A stretch of DNA of 64,000 nucleotides. Source: Neodontobutis hainanensis (Eukaryota > Chordata > Actinopteri > Gobiiformes > Odontobutidae). The first letter of the stretch is position 1. Every line of letters begins with the position of its first letter. The notes beneath the pieces are model-generated. The model did not search any database. It saw only the letters and a program-made list of their open reading frames with translations, and was not told the origin of the DNA. Positions 22,351 to 34,574 of this stretch are shown here, piece by piece. A program made the translations under genes and the position numbers. Location of the stretch: positions 549,501 to 613,500 of the forward strand of contig JALDNG010000081.1 in NCBI GenBank assembly GCA_024349245.1. The letters run 5' to 3'.

Positions 22351-23316
22351 ATGGACAAGCACTGGTCTGCGGTCTTTCGTCTGACTCTAGTCCTCTTTGT
22401 TTTTGGGACTCTGGCTTTTGCTCGAATACCAACATGTGTGTGTGTATTTACTTTATAAATGTTTGTCCTTTACTTGCCTTTACCACTCTTTGTTTTTTTT
22501 TCTTTGCTCTTTGTTCATAGATGAGCCCATCACAATTAGAGACCTGACTGACTCACCCTCCACAATCCAACAGGGTAAGTTCTGGTGAAGGGATCATGGA
22601 CACCATTATGTCTGAATAAATAAAAACACTTCTAAAACATTTATTATGGTGGACACTTCTACCGAGAGGCCATTCATTTCTGCTCTTGCCTCTTATCTGA
22701 GCTGCAGCCTGCCCACTGCCCCGCTTCTGTAGCTCTTTTATCGCCTGTAGTAGTTAAAAACTAAAAACACAGTGAAAGCATTCTCAGATATACTTTGAAA
22801 TATTCAACTAATAGAGTTAACGAATGCTTTGAAATGCGCAAGTCCTGAGGGAAACTAAAGGAGCAGGAGATGGACACAAGTTTTTTGAATTTTAACTTAG
22901 TTTGGGATTTTATACTTGTTCTCTCTAAGGATCTCTAAGCAACAACTGGACACCTTTTTCATCCAAGTAGCACTATTTATTTTTCTTGTTTGTCTGAAAC
23001 TGAATTCTCTTGATCTCTGGTCTTCTTTCAGTCAAACCTGGAGCATGTCCTATAATAAGATGGCATGGTGGGATGTTGCCGTGTTTTACGATTCCCTGCT
23101 TTTCTGACAGTGAGTGTGAAGGGAATAAAAAATGCTGCTCCAGCCGCTGTGGAACTCAGTGTTTGGATCCAATCATAGGTAAAAGGACAAATATGGAAGT
23201 GTTTGTTGAGCTTCTTTGTTTGTGAGGCAGACTTTTACTGCCCCTGACCTGGGAGAAGAGCAGAACAGAAGAGGTGCACAAAATTCTGTGGACACACCTG
23301 CACCGACATCCTTTGA
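22351..23316 (+). pseudogene. WAP array copy 6: WAP2 exon destroyed
   Basis: Exons 1-3 are present: 22351-22435, 22521-22574 and 23032-23178, with signal peptide, linker and a complete eight-Cys WAP1 (CPIIRWHGGMLPCFTIPC). The base before the exon 1 donor is T instead of G, giving AT-GTGTGT and a weaker site. Exon 4 has lost its acceptor and first domain half; 23240-23316 keeps only the end, with FCGHTC then DIL-TGA. If intron 3 is retained, a one-WAP protein would end at TGA 23223-23225 after a tail Met-Glu-Val-Phe-Val-Glu-Leu-Leu-Cys-Leu. A poor cryptic acceptor before 23264 could also rejoin the frame. It is either a pseudogene or a one-WAP derivative. Confidence 0.65.
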
Positions 23317-23339
23317 CTTTATAAACAACTTACCAGTTT

Positions 23340-24468
23340 AATTCATACCACTAACAGACCTTTTGTACTGATTAGGAAAATAAGGCTTAAATCCTATGCA
23401 CTTGAATATGTCATGTACTAGTAATACTAGTAAGTATGTTTAACCAAAGGATTACTAGTAAAAAAATTATAGGGTAATATTGGCAATATCAGAATTATTC
23501 CTCAGCGACCTTCCAAAGTTCCAAGGCCATTCTTTCTGCCCTTGACTTGATGATTCAAAGTGTTCAGTCAAACAGTGCCAAGCATTTTTGAAACAAGTGA
23601 ATTAAAAATGAAAGACTCCACGTGTTTTGTTCATTAAAACCTGGCCCATCCTGCAACACAAGTACCCTCTGGGCCTGGGGCACTTATCATGACTTTCTGT
23701 GGGGCTCTAGCTGTGCTCCTGTTAGTTTGGCTTCTCAAGAAAACCTTGTCCCTAATCTGAGTCAATACGAACTCCTTACAGATGCTAGTGTAAGGAGGTC
23801 GTATTAGGGCCTGCATCATAGGGACTTACATTTGTCTCTCACTCTGTCTATGACACAAGGAGCTTGTGAAAGAAGTTTTAACCTAAAAATCAAAAACAGG
23901 CTCAGGTGCTCTCTTTCACAACAGCACCTGGAGGCTTTTACTCTCGAGGCTACTCAGCAGATGTGTTAAAGATAATGGAGAGTGGAAATATTTTAGATAT
24001 TGTAGCAGAAAAAGGTCAGTTGTTGTAGAAGTTACTCATGGAGTGAACAATGTAGGTTTATTAATACATTAGCTTTTTAAATTTTCTTCCCTTCCTTTTT
24101 GTTTTTGTCAGGTTTTAGTTGATAAGTCTTGAACTTATACTTTTAAAATGTAAACAATTATGTAGCTTTGTTGTAGTTATTTATTGTTTTTTTTAAAAAC
24201 AAAATTCTTGTTGCTGTGAACTATTATTTTGTCATTTTATAGCATTATTAAATTCAGTTTTGTGTACAAGCCTGGCTGGACAAATGTTGATATAATAATA
24301 GAATAAAAATCATCACATTAACATTGTAATTATTTTAAAAAAGGGCATATTCTCTTTCATTAAGTTTCACAAAACTAACCCAGTTGACCAAGTTTAGCCA
24401 GTCTGTCAGGAACTCCTGGGCCACTTTCCTCCCCAGTCCGCCCCTGCCTGAGGACACAGATATGGAAC
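23340..24468 (+). promoter_or_regulatory. Class B upstream block of copy 7
   Basis: Complete class B block with ACTAGT-rich start (23412-23460), hAT relic and the 'cagtccgcccctgcctgagg' end. Confidence 0.45.
23640..24030 (+). mobile_element. hAT transposase relic (second copy)
   Basis: Same fragment as at 7820-8225. The ERSFSK motif is damaged here ('gaaagaagttttaacctaaa'), while the ending DIVAEKGQLL is kept. Confidence 0.6.
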
Positions 24469-24527
24469 ATAAATATGAGTTTGTTCAGGCTCTAAACACA
24501 AGCACGTTTCTTTCTGAAGCAGAGAAC

Positions 24528-25726
24528 ATGGACAAGCTCTGATCTGCGGTCTTTCGTCTGACACTAGTCCTCTTTGTTTTTGGGACTCTGGACTCTGCTT
24601 CTACTCAAAAACCAACAGGTGCGTGTGTATTTAATTCATAAATATTTGTTCTTTGTTTTATTTAACTCTGCTCTCTGTTCATAGACAAACCTATCACAAT
24701 TAGTGACCCGACTGATAGACCTGTCACGACCCAACAGGGTGAGTCCTGGTGAAGGCATCATGTGCAATTTTATTTCCAAATAATTATCTTTTTAGATCAT
24801 TTAAAGTCTGTACAACATATACAAAGCTCATTTTGTGTCTTCCTAATTCCCTCAGTGTAACTTATTAATTTAGTTTTATAATACACCCCTTAAAATTCTC
24901 AACTAATTTATCAACTCTAAACACATCAGAGTAAGCCGTTAGAACATTTTAGGAGTTGCATCAAAAAGAAGGTGAAGAAAAAGAGGCAAGAGATGTTTGG
25001 AAAAGAGAAAAGTAAAGGCGAAGGCTGGAGCTACAGGTGTTAAAACAACCCACGAGACATGCACTATCCTACAGACAGCGAGAGAGGAGAGAGGGTCTGC
25101 AGGAGGGAGACTTTTGAAAATATTTTCAAATAACCTACTCAGAGCAAACGAGTACTTTAAAATGTGTAATTCACGAGTCGCGAGGGGAGTGATTGGAGCG
25201 AGGGAGGATAAACAAAATTTTTAGTTGCTTAATTAGTTTTGGACTTTTAACTTAATAATGAATGATTCCTAAACAAAAACAGGACACCGTTTTCATCCAA
25301 GCAGCACTAATCTAATCTTTTATCTTGTTTTCCTGAACTATTTTGACTGCTGTTCTTTCTTCAGTCAAACATGGAGCATGTCCTTTTGTGAACTGGATGG
25401 CTGTGTCATGGCTGTGTGCTGAGTTCTGCTCATCGGACAGTGAGTGTGAAGAGAACAAAAAATGCTGCTCCAACGGCTGTGGACATCAGTGTTTAGATCC
25501 GGTCATAGGTAAAGAACAAATAATGGATGTGTTTGTTGAGCTACTTTGTGTGTGAGGCAGACTCTAACTGGTTGTTGTTGTTGTTGTTTTAGTAAAAAAA
25601 AGCCAGTGCCCCCTGCTCCGGGGAAAAAGGCTGTGCGGTGAGTTCTGTCACCAGGATGGACAGTGTCCCGGGGACAAGAAGTGCTGCAGGACAACCTGTG
25701 GACACGTCTGCGCTGACATCTTTTAA
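24528..25726 (+). pseudogene. WAP array copy 7: nonsense codon in the signal peptide
   Basis: Exons 24528-24618, 24685-24738, 25365-25508 and 25593-25726 would give 140 residues, but codon 5 is TGA (24540-24542) where all other copies have TGG (Trp). Starting from the upstream in-frame ATG does not avoid the stop. Everything else is intact: signal core, linker, WAP1 (loop CPFVNWMAVSWLCAEFC), WAP2 (VKKSQC, then RGKRLCGEFC, ending CADIF), splice sites and polyA signal AATAAA at 25916-25921. The lesion therefore looks recent, or it could be a polymorphism or sequencing error; with TGG this would be a normal gene. Confidence 0.75.
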
Positions 25727-27454
25727 CTTCATAAACTACACAACCAATCATTTTTACATCTAATTACTATTTTTCCTTCTGCAACTTTAACTTTAATTTA
25801 ATAAATTGTCCATTGTCATTTGTTTGTACTTTTGTAAACAGACATATTTGTTTTTTTTTTATTTAGACACAGGTTGTGTTTCTCATTAATGTGTATTTGT
25901 GAAGGATTTGGTTTTAATAAACTTCTATCAGAACCATTGTGTGGTTTGTATTTATCTCTTTGTTGGCTTCAGGACTCACAGGAGCATGTTTTTTAGGCCT
26001 CTCTTCTTTGGTGACGGGAAATAGAAGAAAAATGCCACAAAAATGGTTTTGAAATTGAGAATAAAATAATGGTTCAAATAATTATGCCTCTTATTATCAA
26101 TAGTGGGGCTTGTGGGCCATGTTGTATTTTCTGGTCTGTTCTGTTTTTTTCTAAGAATGCAGTTTTTTTCCAGTGTTTCCATTCGTTGCTGCCGCTAAAC
26201 ATTCGGGCTCTGAGTCAGTGTTCAGTTTGTTCTCTCAGAGCACGCCTGAAGTGGGGCCACGTAACCTTGCGTAACCCTGTGAGTTTCCAAACTCGGGTAA
26301 ATCCATCTTATATCGCGAGCCAACCACGTGAGTCAGACCACAGGCTCACCGGCCTCTTGTGACCAATGATGTGGCAGCACGAACAGGAAGAAGTGGGTTC
26401 TTAATTTGTCAAATGCAACAAGAGTCCTCTTCTTCTCTTTGTTATCAACATGGCTACGCTGAAAGAGCTTCTTTTTAACGCTCAAAAAATTTAAGGCATT
26501 AAAGGAATTTCTGAAAGGAAAAGATGTTTGTGCTCTATTTCTACTGGTTTTGACATATCCTAAATACATACAGGCACTTTTCATTGGCCAATGTCCTTGT
26601 TTCATTTACCAAACTACTGTTTGTTAATGTTACATTTTTTCAAACTTATAAGGTGTAAGTTTATTAAAAAAGTGTTAGTTTATTAAAAAAGCACAGATTA
26701 CTGCCTCAAACGTTCACACAAAGCAGCCCTAGCTACTTTAAGATTCCCAGTGTTAACAATTTTTCTTTTAAGATTTCTACTAAAGGGAGGATTTAATTTA
26801 ACATTAGGAAAGTGCATATAGTTTAGACTTTATACAAATGTTTGTTGTTTGGTTGCTTGTAAGAAATACTACCTTCCAGTGGAGCCACAATGAGTCATGA
26901 ATACAAGAGCTCAGGTCTGATTCTTGAATTTACTCACATTACATTTCTGTCCAAAGTTTCCAGTTTATTGAATATCTGCGTTTCTCTAGCCACTCCCAAA
27001 TATATACCCTCTACACCCTTTTAAAATATTATAATAGAAGCAACAAAGCCAGAAGCTGTTGGGACCTAAAAGAGGCTCTGGATATAGAATACCTAAAAAA
27101 GGGAGACCAAAACTTGACTTACTAAAACCTACTGACCTGAGTTACCACTGCAACCTTTGGTTCCCTTTAACCCATCCAAAAAGGCTCCTATTTCAAAGCA
27201 GGTTGTTCTAATGTTTTTTAATAACACAATGTTCACATCAAGTGCACAAAATCAGCAGGTCTTCACTTTTGCAGGACTCTTCTTTGAGTGCCATGGAGAC
27301 GCTGGGGGCAGAGGTATAGGATGAATGCTCTCCCACTGCCACTGCGCCCTGAAGAAGTAGAAAAAACATCTTCAAACAAAATAACAAATTATTGCACAAG
27401 AAACATACAGTTTTGTTCACAAGTACCCTGGCAGAACCCTGGCAGCGGTTCTGT

Positions 27455-27565
27455 GAAAAACTAGTTTATTTTTTTATTTTTTATTTTTATTTATCCTTTA
27501 TTTAACCAGGAAAAGCCCATTGAGATTAAAAATCTCTTTTGCAAGGGAGACCTGGCCAAGATAGG
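27455..27565 (+). repeat. Common fish dispersed repeat fragment
   Basis: The phrases 'tttatttaaccaggaaaagc' and 'caagggagacctggccaaga' belong to a repeat abundant in teleost genomes. I cannot assign the family securely. Confidence 0.5.
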
Positions 27566-28110
27566 CAGCTGAATTCCATCACATCATTACATACAAAAAC
27601 ACACAATTATGCATTTACAATAAAATTTCAATTAAAACATTGACATGTGAGAGAGGCCAACTCAAAACATTTAATTTTTAGCTTAAAAACACTCAAAGAT
27701 ATCAATTTACTAAGTTTTAAGAACATGCACAAGTTGACACAAACAGGTTTGAATGGCTACTAAAGGTAACCGTCCTCACCTGTGAGCTGTTTGCTTGTAT
27801 CAGTGTGTGTTTAAAAGGGTCAGTGAGTTTCTGGGCTCCTGACAGACCCTTGCATCTTTCATCCAGTGCTGCAGTGACGTTTCTTCTGATTCATGGGAAA
27901 AGCAAAATAATTGTCAAAGGATCTGTGTGATCATTGTGTGATCAATAAATACATGTTCTCGAGATCGTAAAAGGCTACACTTGGATGTGTCAGTCAGTGA
28001 TTTACAAAGCACTGGACTCTTAAGTGCTAAATAATAAATCTAACAAAACAATTTAAAGGCAATTGATTTTAATTGATGATTTATTGATTGCAGTGTAAGA
28101 AATGACAACC

Positions 28111-28134
28111 TTATATATATATATATATATATAT
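28111..28134. repeat. (TA)n microsatellite
   Basis: Twelve TA units inside the 3' part of the class A flanking sequence. Confidence 0.9.
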
Positions 28135-28272
28135 CAATATTAAAATAAAATAAAAATTTAATGGCTGGCATTTTTCTATAAAGTTTTTAATTTTTCTAAT
28201 ATTTTTGTTGAATTTGGAAGTTTTATATTGAGTTGAACCGAGTCAAGTAGAATTAGACCAGGTTTAATTAGT

Positions 28273-28945
28273 TTTGATTTTATTTGTGAATGTCTATTGC
28301 TTTAATTCAGTTTGTTCTTCCTGTTTGTTCTATTGTTTTCTGTTTATATCAGTGGACTGAGCTTCAGTACAGCTGATTGTTCTTATCACAGACACAAAGC
28401 TGAGTCAAACAGATCTCTGGGCCTCAATCAGAAAACTGAGGCATCCGGTACATATGTGGTTTCAAACAGAGACACAATGTACTGAGAGTCTTGACAAACA
28501 GAGCATTCTGAGTGAACAACATTGAATTTAAATCCTCAGAGTCAGAAATACAAAACAGAACACAATACAGAAGTCCAAGATATTGTCTTTGAGCTTAACA
28601 CTGGGTCTATTGCAACAGTGAGATTTAGCCACTTATTTCTATGAACTGTGGTTTAACTGGGCTTTAAAAACACTGTCCATTCATCCTTCTTCTTCTGCTT
28701 AAAAACACTGTAAACCCTTTTCATTTGTGAACACTTCTGAGTATTTTGACTGTTCAGTCAAGTTGTAGCAGAGGAATAGGCTTTGTCCATTGGAAAGTTT
28801 TTGTGAATGAAGTTAGATAAGATAAAAAAGGAGATCCGCTTAAACAAAATGACTCATTCAACACATTAGATAAGAATAAGAAAGCACACTGATGAGCACT
28901 AGGACCCAGTGTCTGGTCAGTGAGCTGAGGCCACAGATATGGAAC
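28273..28945 (+). promoter_or_regulatory. Class A upstream block of copy 8
   Basis: Conserved block without the LINE tail. It keeps the sequence 'gttgtagcagaggaatagg' that flanks the LINE in copies 9 and 12, so it is useful for defining that insertion. Confidence 0.5.
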
Positions 28946-29004
28946 ATAAATATGAGTTTGTTCAGGCTCTAAACACAAGCACGTTTCTGTCTGAAGCAGA
29001 GAAC

Positions 29005-30064
29005 ATGGACAAGCACTGGTCTGCGGTCTTTCGTCTGACTCTAGTCCTCTTTGTTTTTGGGACTCTGGACTCTGCTTCTGCTCAAAAACCAACAGGTGTG
29101 TGTGTATTTACTTAATGTATAAATGTTTGTTGTTTTCCTGCCTTTACCTCTCTTTGTTTTTGTAACGCTGCTCTTTGTTCATAGACAAGCCCATCGGAAT
29201 TAATGATCGGACTAACCCGCCCCCCACAACCCAAAAGGGTGAGTTCTGGTGAAGGGATCATGTGCAATATTAAATCCAAACTAACAAACAAATCCAAAAC
29301 ATTCAACACAGTGGACACTGCTACCGAGTGGCCATTTATTTCTGTGTTTGCCTCTTATCTCAGCTGCAGTTTGCCCACTGCCCTGCTTCTGTAGCTATTT
29401 TATCACCTGTAGCAGTTAAAAGACTAAAAACACAGTGAAAACATTCTTAAATAGCCTACTCACACTCTCAAATACTCAACCAATAGAGTTTCTGATTGCT
29501 TTGAAATGCGTGAGTCCTGAAGGAAACGATAGGAGCAGGAGAGGGACGCAACAATAAACTACATTTTTAGTGGCTTAGTTTGGGACTTTTAACTTTATAA
29601 AGAATGATCTCTAAACAACAACTGGACACCTTTATGATCCAAGTAGCACTATTTTTTTCTTGTTTGTCTGAAACTGAACTCTCTTGATCTCTTTTCTTCC
29701 TTCAGTCAAACCTGGAGCATGTCCTATAATAATCTGGCATGGTGGGATGTTGCCGTGTTTTGTTCCTCCCTGCTTTTCGGACAGTGACTGTGAAGGGAAT
29801 CAGAAATGCTGCTCCAGCCGCTGTGGACCTCAGTGTATGGATCCGATCATAGGTAAAGGACAAATAATGGATGTGTTTGTTGAGTTTCTTTGTGTGTGAG
29901 GCAGACTTTCACTGGTTGTTGTTGTGTTAGTGAAACCAGCCCGATGCCCCCCACCTGGGATCAAACCCATGTGCGGTGAGCCCTGCCGCCTAGATGGACA
30001 GTGTCCCGGGGACCAGATATGCTGCAGGACGTTCTGTGGACGCACCTGCACTGACATCCTTTAA
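29005..30064 (+). CDS. WAP array copy 8: two-WAP protein
   Basis: Exons 29005-29095, 29185-29238, 29706-29852 and 29931-30064 encode 141 residues. Signal peptide ends TLDSASA and is followed by QKPT. The linker (DKPIGINDRTNPPPTTQK) is the most diverged in the array. WAP1 (49-97) has the loop CPIIIWHGGMLPCFVPPC; WAP2 (98-141) has CPPPGIKPMCGEPC and ends CTDIL. All 16 cysteines present. PolyA signal AATAAA at 30265-30270. It combines a class A upstream block with a copy 3-like WAP1 and a signal peptide shared only with copies 7 and 9. Confidence 0.87.
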
Positions 30065-31134
30065 CGTCATAAACATCCTTTACTTCTAATTACTGTTGTC
30101 CTCATGCAACTTTTCTACCTGGTAACACACATTCAGTTTAGTACATTTTTGATCCATTGTCTTTGGTTTGTACTTTTTAAAACAAACATTTGTATTTTCA
30201 TTTTGGCACAGGTTATGTTCCTTATTAATGTGTATAAAAAAAAAAAAAAAATTAAAGTTCAACTAATAAACTACAGTCAGAACTACTAAGTACTCTGTAT
30301 TTATCTCCTTGTTGGCTTCAGGACTCACAGAGGCATGTTCTCTTGGTCTCTTCTTTTTGGTGACAGGAAATACAAACACAATCACCTTCAATATATTTAG
30401 ATTATAAAATTTTGATAGTCTACAGTAATAAAATGAAGCATAAGATGTAGCCTACGACGTTTGTTATGTAGCACAGTGTACCGTTAAGTCCAGAACTTGC
30501 TTTTGAGCGATTAGCCTCAAAATGTTTTGCCAATCAGTAAAAAAACAGTTTTATTTTTATGTAGCTGAGCGCCACGGAGGGGTCTTTACTGTTATGGATA
30601 ATTTGTAGAGATTAAACCTACTCAGCATGTGACTACATTGGCCTAATCTTAGATTTTAGTATTTGTTGTATTTACATCTGTCAAGATAACGTTTTCCTGC
30701 TTTTAACAGTCAATCAAAAAGCTATTCCCTTTTCACCCTTTTATAAATCCGATTTTAACCCTAGAAGTTTATTGTGTTACAGTTCAAATTGTCTAAAACA
30801 TGTTATTTGTTTTAAACTTTACATTAGTGTTAAAGTACATATTATTAATGGGTTACTATTATATTATTAAATTTGTTTTTGCACATTTTTTCTAAATTTT
30901 GGCTTTTTTTTATCCTCGTGTACCCTAGTTTCATTTTTTTACAGTTTCCTGAAACATATTTTGGTTTTCTACTTTATGTTTGATAAATTAAGTGAAATTA
31001 CATTTAAAGAGAATTCATATTAGGTCTTTAAACAAAACTGATTTAATTGATGATTAGTTGACACCATAATAAAATTATATGGTGAGCTTTTCTCCAAAAC
31101 GTTTAAAAATTAAAAAAAAAACAGGTTTAATTAG
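30065..31134. other. Gene-free stretch between copies 8 and 9
   Basis: 3' flank of copy 8 followed by AT-rich sequence with no recognised gene or element; the end (30880-31130) is a diverged version of the sequence preceding class A blocks elsewhere. Confidence 0.6.
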
Positions 31135-32091
31135 TTTTGATTTGATTTTGTTAATTTCTAATGCAGCTTTAATTCAGTTTGTTCTTCCTGTTTGTTCTAT
31201 TGTTTTCTGTTTATATCAGTGGACTGAGCTTCAGTACAGCTGATTGTTCTTATCACAGACACAAAGCTGAGTCAAACAGATCTCTGGGCCTCAATCGGAA
31301 AACTGAGGCATCCGGTCCATATGTGGTTTCAAACAGACACACAATGTACTGAGAGTCTTGACAAACAGAGCATTCTGAGTGAACGACATAACACTGGGTT
31401 TATTGGAACAGAGAGGTGAGATTTAGCCACTTATTTCTATAAACTGGTTTTAGAAACACTGTCCATTCATCCATCTTCGTCTGCTTAAAAACACTGCACA
31501 CCCTTTCATTTGTGACCACTTCTGAGTATTTTCACTGTTCAGTCAAGTTTGATACTTAGAAAAGATAGATACTTTATTGTCTGTCCTCAAGGTGACAGAA
31601 ATGTTTCTATGTTAATAAGGCTCTGCTTACAACTTTTATGACAAACATTAAAAACACATTAAAAAGACAAGATAAACAAAAATAAAACAATAAGACAACA
31701 GTCAGTCTCTCATTTTGTTGTTGATCAGACTGGTTATTGTATTTGGAATAAATTTATTTTTGTATGTGTTTTTACGAGCTAGTGGGACTTTATAATTTCT
31801 GTCTGATGGTAACAGAGTGAAAGCGTTATACAGAGGGTGGGAGGGGTCTTCAGTGATCTCAGTAGCTTTCTTCAGCACTTTTTGATTTCGGTGGCTGGAC
31901 TGTGAAGTTGTAGCAGAGGAATAGTATTTGTCCATTGGAAAGTTTTTGTGAATGAAGTTAGATGAGATAAAAAAAGGAGATCCGCTTAAACAAAATGACT
32001 CATTCAACACATTAGATAAGAATAAGAAAGCACACTGACGAGCACTAGGACCCAGTGTCTGGTCAGTGAGCTGAGGCCACAGATATGGAAC
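31135..32091 (+). promoter_or_regulatory. Class A upstream block of copy 9, interrupted by a LINE tail
   Basis: Conserved block split at about 31552-31905 by a reverse-oriented LINE 3' end. It also lacks a segment of about 80 bases after 'gagtgaacgacat' present in copies 2, 5 and 8. Confidence 0.5.
31552..31905 (-). mobile_element. LINE 3' fragment (Rex/CR1-like)
   Basis: On the - strand a frame reads TEDPSHPLYNAFTLLPSDR and later IPNTITSLINNK, the typical end of a fish Rex1/CR1-type polymerase (DPSHPL, then LPS, then an F-I/V-P motif). Related fragments sit at the same site upstream of copies 11 and 12. Confidence 0.7.
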
Positions 32092-32150
32092 ATAAATATG
32101 AGTTTGTTCAGGCTCTAAACACAAGCATGTTTCTGTCTGAAGCAGAGAAC

Positions 32151-33172
32151 ATGGACAAGCTCTGGTCTGCGGTCTTTCGTCTGACTCTAGTCCTCTTTGT
32201 TTTTGGGATTCTGGACTCTGCTTCTGCTCAAAACCCAACAGGTGCGTGTGTATTTACTTTATAAATGTTTGTTCTTTACCTGCCTTTACCTCTCTTTGTT
32301 TTTTGTAACTCTGCTCTTTGTTCATAGACAAGCCCATCACCATTAGTGACCTGACTGAACATTATGTCCAAATAAAAATTTTAAATCGAAATTATTCAAC
32401 ATGGTGGACAGTGCTACCAAGAGGGTGTTTATTTCTGCTCTCGTCTCTTTTCTCAGCGCTGCTCTGTGCAGCTGCAGTCTGTCCACTGCCCTGCTTCTGT
32501 AGCTCTCTTAGCGCCTGTAGTGGTTAAAAAACTAAAAACTCACTAAAAGCATTCTCAAATAGCCTCATACTTACACTCTGAAATACTCAACAACTAGAGT
32601 TAACGAGTGCCTTAAAATGCGCGGGTCCTGAGGGAAACGATAGGAGCGGGAGAGGGATGCAACAATTAACTACATTTATTGCGGGCGGCTTAGTTTTGGA
32701 CTTTTAATGTGATAAAGAATGATCCTAAGCAATCACTGGACACCTTTTGTAGCAATAATCTTTTATCCTGTTTGTCTGAAACTAAACTCTCTTGATCTCT
32801 GTTCTTTCTTCAGTCAAACTTGGAGCATGTCCTAAGATAAATGATAAAATTGTGTCATGGCTGTGTTCTGAGTTCTGCTCATCGGACAGTGAGTGTAAAG
32901 GGAATCAAAAATGCTGCTCCAACGGCTGTGGACATCAGTGTTTGGATCCAAAAATAGGTAAAGGATAAATAATGGATGTGTTTGTTGAGCTTCTTTGTGT
33001 GTGAGGCAGACTTTCACTGGTTGTTGTTCTTGTTTTAGTAAAAAAAGGCCGATGCCCTCTGCTTCGGGGAAAACCCAAGTGCGGTGAGTTCTGCCACCAG
33101 GATGGACAGTGTCCCAGGGACCAGAAGTGCTGCAGGACGTTCTGTGGACAAGTCTGCACTGACATCTTTTAA
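32151..33172 (+). CDS. WAP array copy 9: two-WAP protein without a usable linker exon
   Basis: Exons 32151-32241, 32814-32957 and 33039-33172 encode 122 residues when joined directly. The linker exon begins at 32328 with a normal acceptor, but a deletion after 'ctgactga' removed its second half and its donor, joining it to intron sequence ('acattatgtcc'). Because exons 1 and 3 both use phase 1, skipping keeps the frame and fuses the signal peptide (TLDSASA, QNPT) straight to WAP1. WAP1 (31-78) has CPKINDKIVSWLCSEFC; WAP2 (79-122) has RGKPKCGEFC and ends CTDIF. All 16 cysteines present. Intron 3 read-through stops at once (GKG-TAA), unlike in most copies. Variant polyA signal ATTAAA at 33238-33243. 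Confidence 0.78.
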
Positions 33173-33559
33173 CGTCATAAACAACACTAACAGTCATTTA
33201 CTTTTAATTAATGTTTTCCTCATGCAATTTAAAACACATTAAACATCAGAACTATTAAGTGGTTTGTATTTATCTCTTTGTTTACTTCAGGACTCACAGA
33301 GGTGACGGGAAATATAAGAAAAATGTCACAACTGGTTTTGTCTAAAAATAATGGTTCAAATATTTATGCCACTCATTATCGAAGGTGGGGCTCTACTTAA
33401 AAGTAATTCACCATGTTTTATTTTCTGGTCTTTTGTGAGGAATGCAGTTTTTTTCCTGTGTTTCCGTTCCTCGCTGCAGCTAAACATTTGGGCTCCGAGT
33501 CAGTGACCAGTCGAACAGAGAGACTGAAGAGTTTGTTCTCAGCGGCAGTAGAGCTCAAG

Positions 33560-33780
33560 GGGGCGGCATTATAGCTCAGTGGGTAGAGCGGCCGTCCTTC
33601 GACCGGCGGGTGGGTGGATCGATCCCCGCTCGAAACATCCCAAAACATCATAACATCCCGCTCTCCCCCGCATACTGTCATTGTGTCCTTGGGCAAGACA
33701 CTTAACCTACATTGCCTCCAGTGAAGTTCTGTAACACTGGTAATAGTTTAATGTGTGTAAAGCGCTTTGAGAAAAAATAA
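33560..33780 (+). mobile_element. tRNA-headed SINE
   Basis: A-box-like 'tatagctcagtgggtagagc' and B-box-like 'gatcgatccccgctc' are followed by the SINE body 'gtccttgggcaagacactta' and an end near 'aaagcgctttgag'. It splits the 3' flank block of copy 9, whose uninterrupted form is seen behind copy 10. I call it a SINE, not a tRNA gene. Confidence 0.75.
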
Positions 33781-34574
33781 AAGAAAATTCTCTTAGAGCA
33801 CGTCTGAAGTGGGGCCACGTTTGTTACAGTAACATGAGAGATCAGTGGGAAATAATGAACCTCTGCTTAGAACATCTGACGAAGAGAACTGAAAGGTGTT
33901 GGTTTATTAAAAAAGCATTATTAAACATTTGTTTCCATAGATTACTGCTGTGCTGTGCAAAAGAAGGTAAACTGAGCGCTGTGTTTCTGGTAGGATGGAG
34001 TATTTCATGGTTTAGTAATAATACTTTTAGAAAATGGCAGGCAACTTAAAAACTCTATTTCAATCATTCATAAATTACTGGAAAATAGCATTTGGTAAAA
34101 GGTGAGCTCAGCAGTTTCATGAATAAAATCTGCTTAAGTTTAAATCATACACAACCAAAAACTTCAGAAAGACTATCAAATTAAAATGCTTAATATATAC
34201 TTATGGTAACAGGTTGGTGTCACAATATTTTTATTGTTAAGATACTCTGGTGTTTAGTTCACTTCCAAGACTTCAGAAAACAGAGCCTATAATTGGTGAC
34301 CTTTAATATTATCATATAAAACAGCTTTAATATGAAAACAAAGCAGTGAAGTGGGGTTGTAACTTAACTATAGTAAAGCACTTATTAATTATTAAACTAA
34401 TCACTGTTTGTTGTTTGGCTGCTTGTAAAAAAATATTACCTTCTAATAAAGCCACAATGGGACAGTCCTAAATACAAGAGCTCAGGTCTGAGTCTTGGTT
34501 AGACGCACATTTTTTATTTATTTTTTGTTTACCACAATGTCCAGTTTATTGAATGTCTGTGTCTCTCTAGCCTG

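Larger units (their letters stand above)
25727..28272. other. Gene-free stretch between copies 7 and 8
   Basis: Contains the 3' flank block shared with copies 9, 10 and 13 (around 25950-26300, phrases 'ggcttcaggactcacag' and 'gtggggccacgt'), a low-copy segment near 26880-27200, a dispersed repeat at 27455-27565 and a TA tract. No gene seen. Confidence 0.6.

Noticed and set aside
31702..32238. 178-codon - strand open frame
   Set aside because: It joins the reverse-oriented LINE tail to the antisense of the class A block and WAP exon 1; no single family fits the whole, so it is a chance fusion.
33560..33640. tRNA gene
   Set aside because: A- and B-box-like words are present, but the cloverleaf stems are not convincing and a SINE body follows; related heads are spread across the window.
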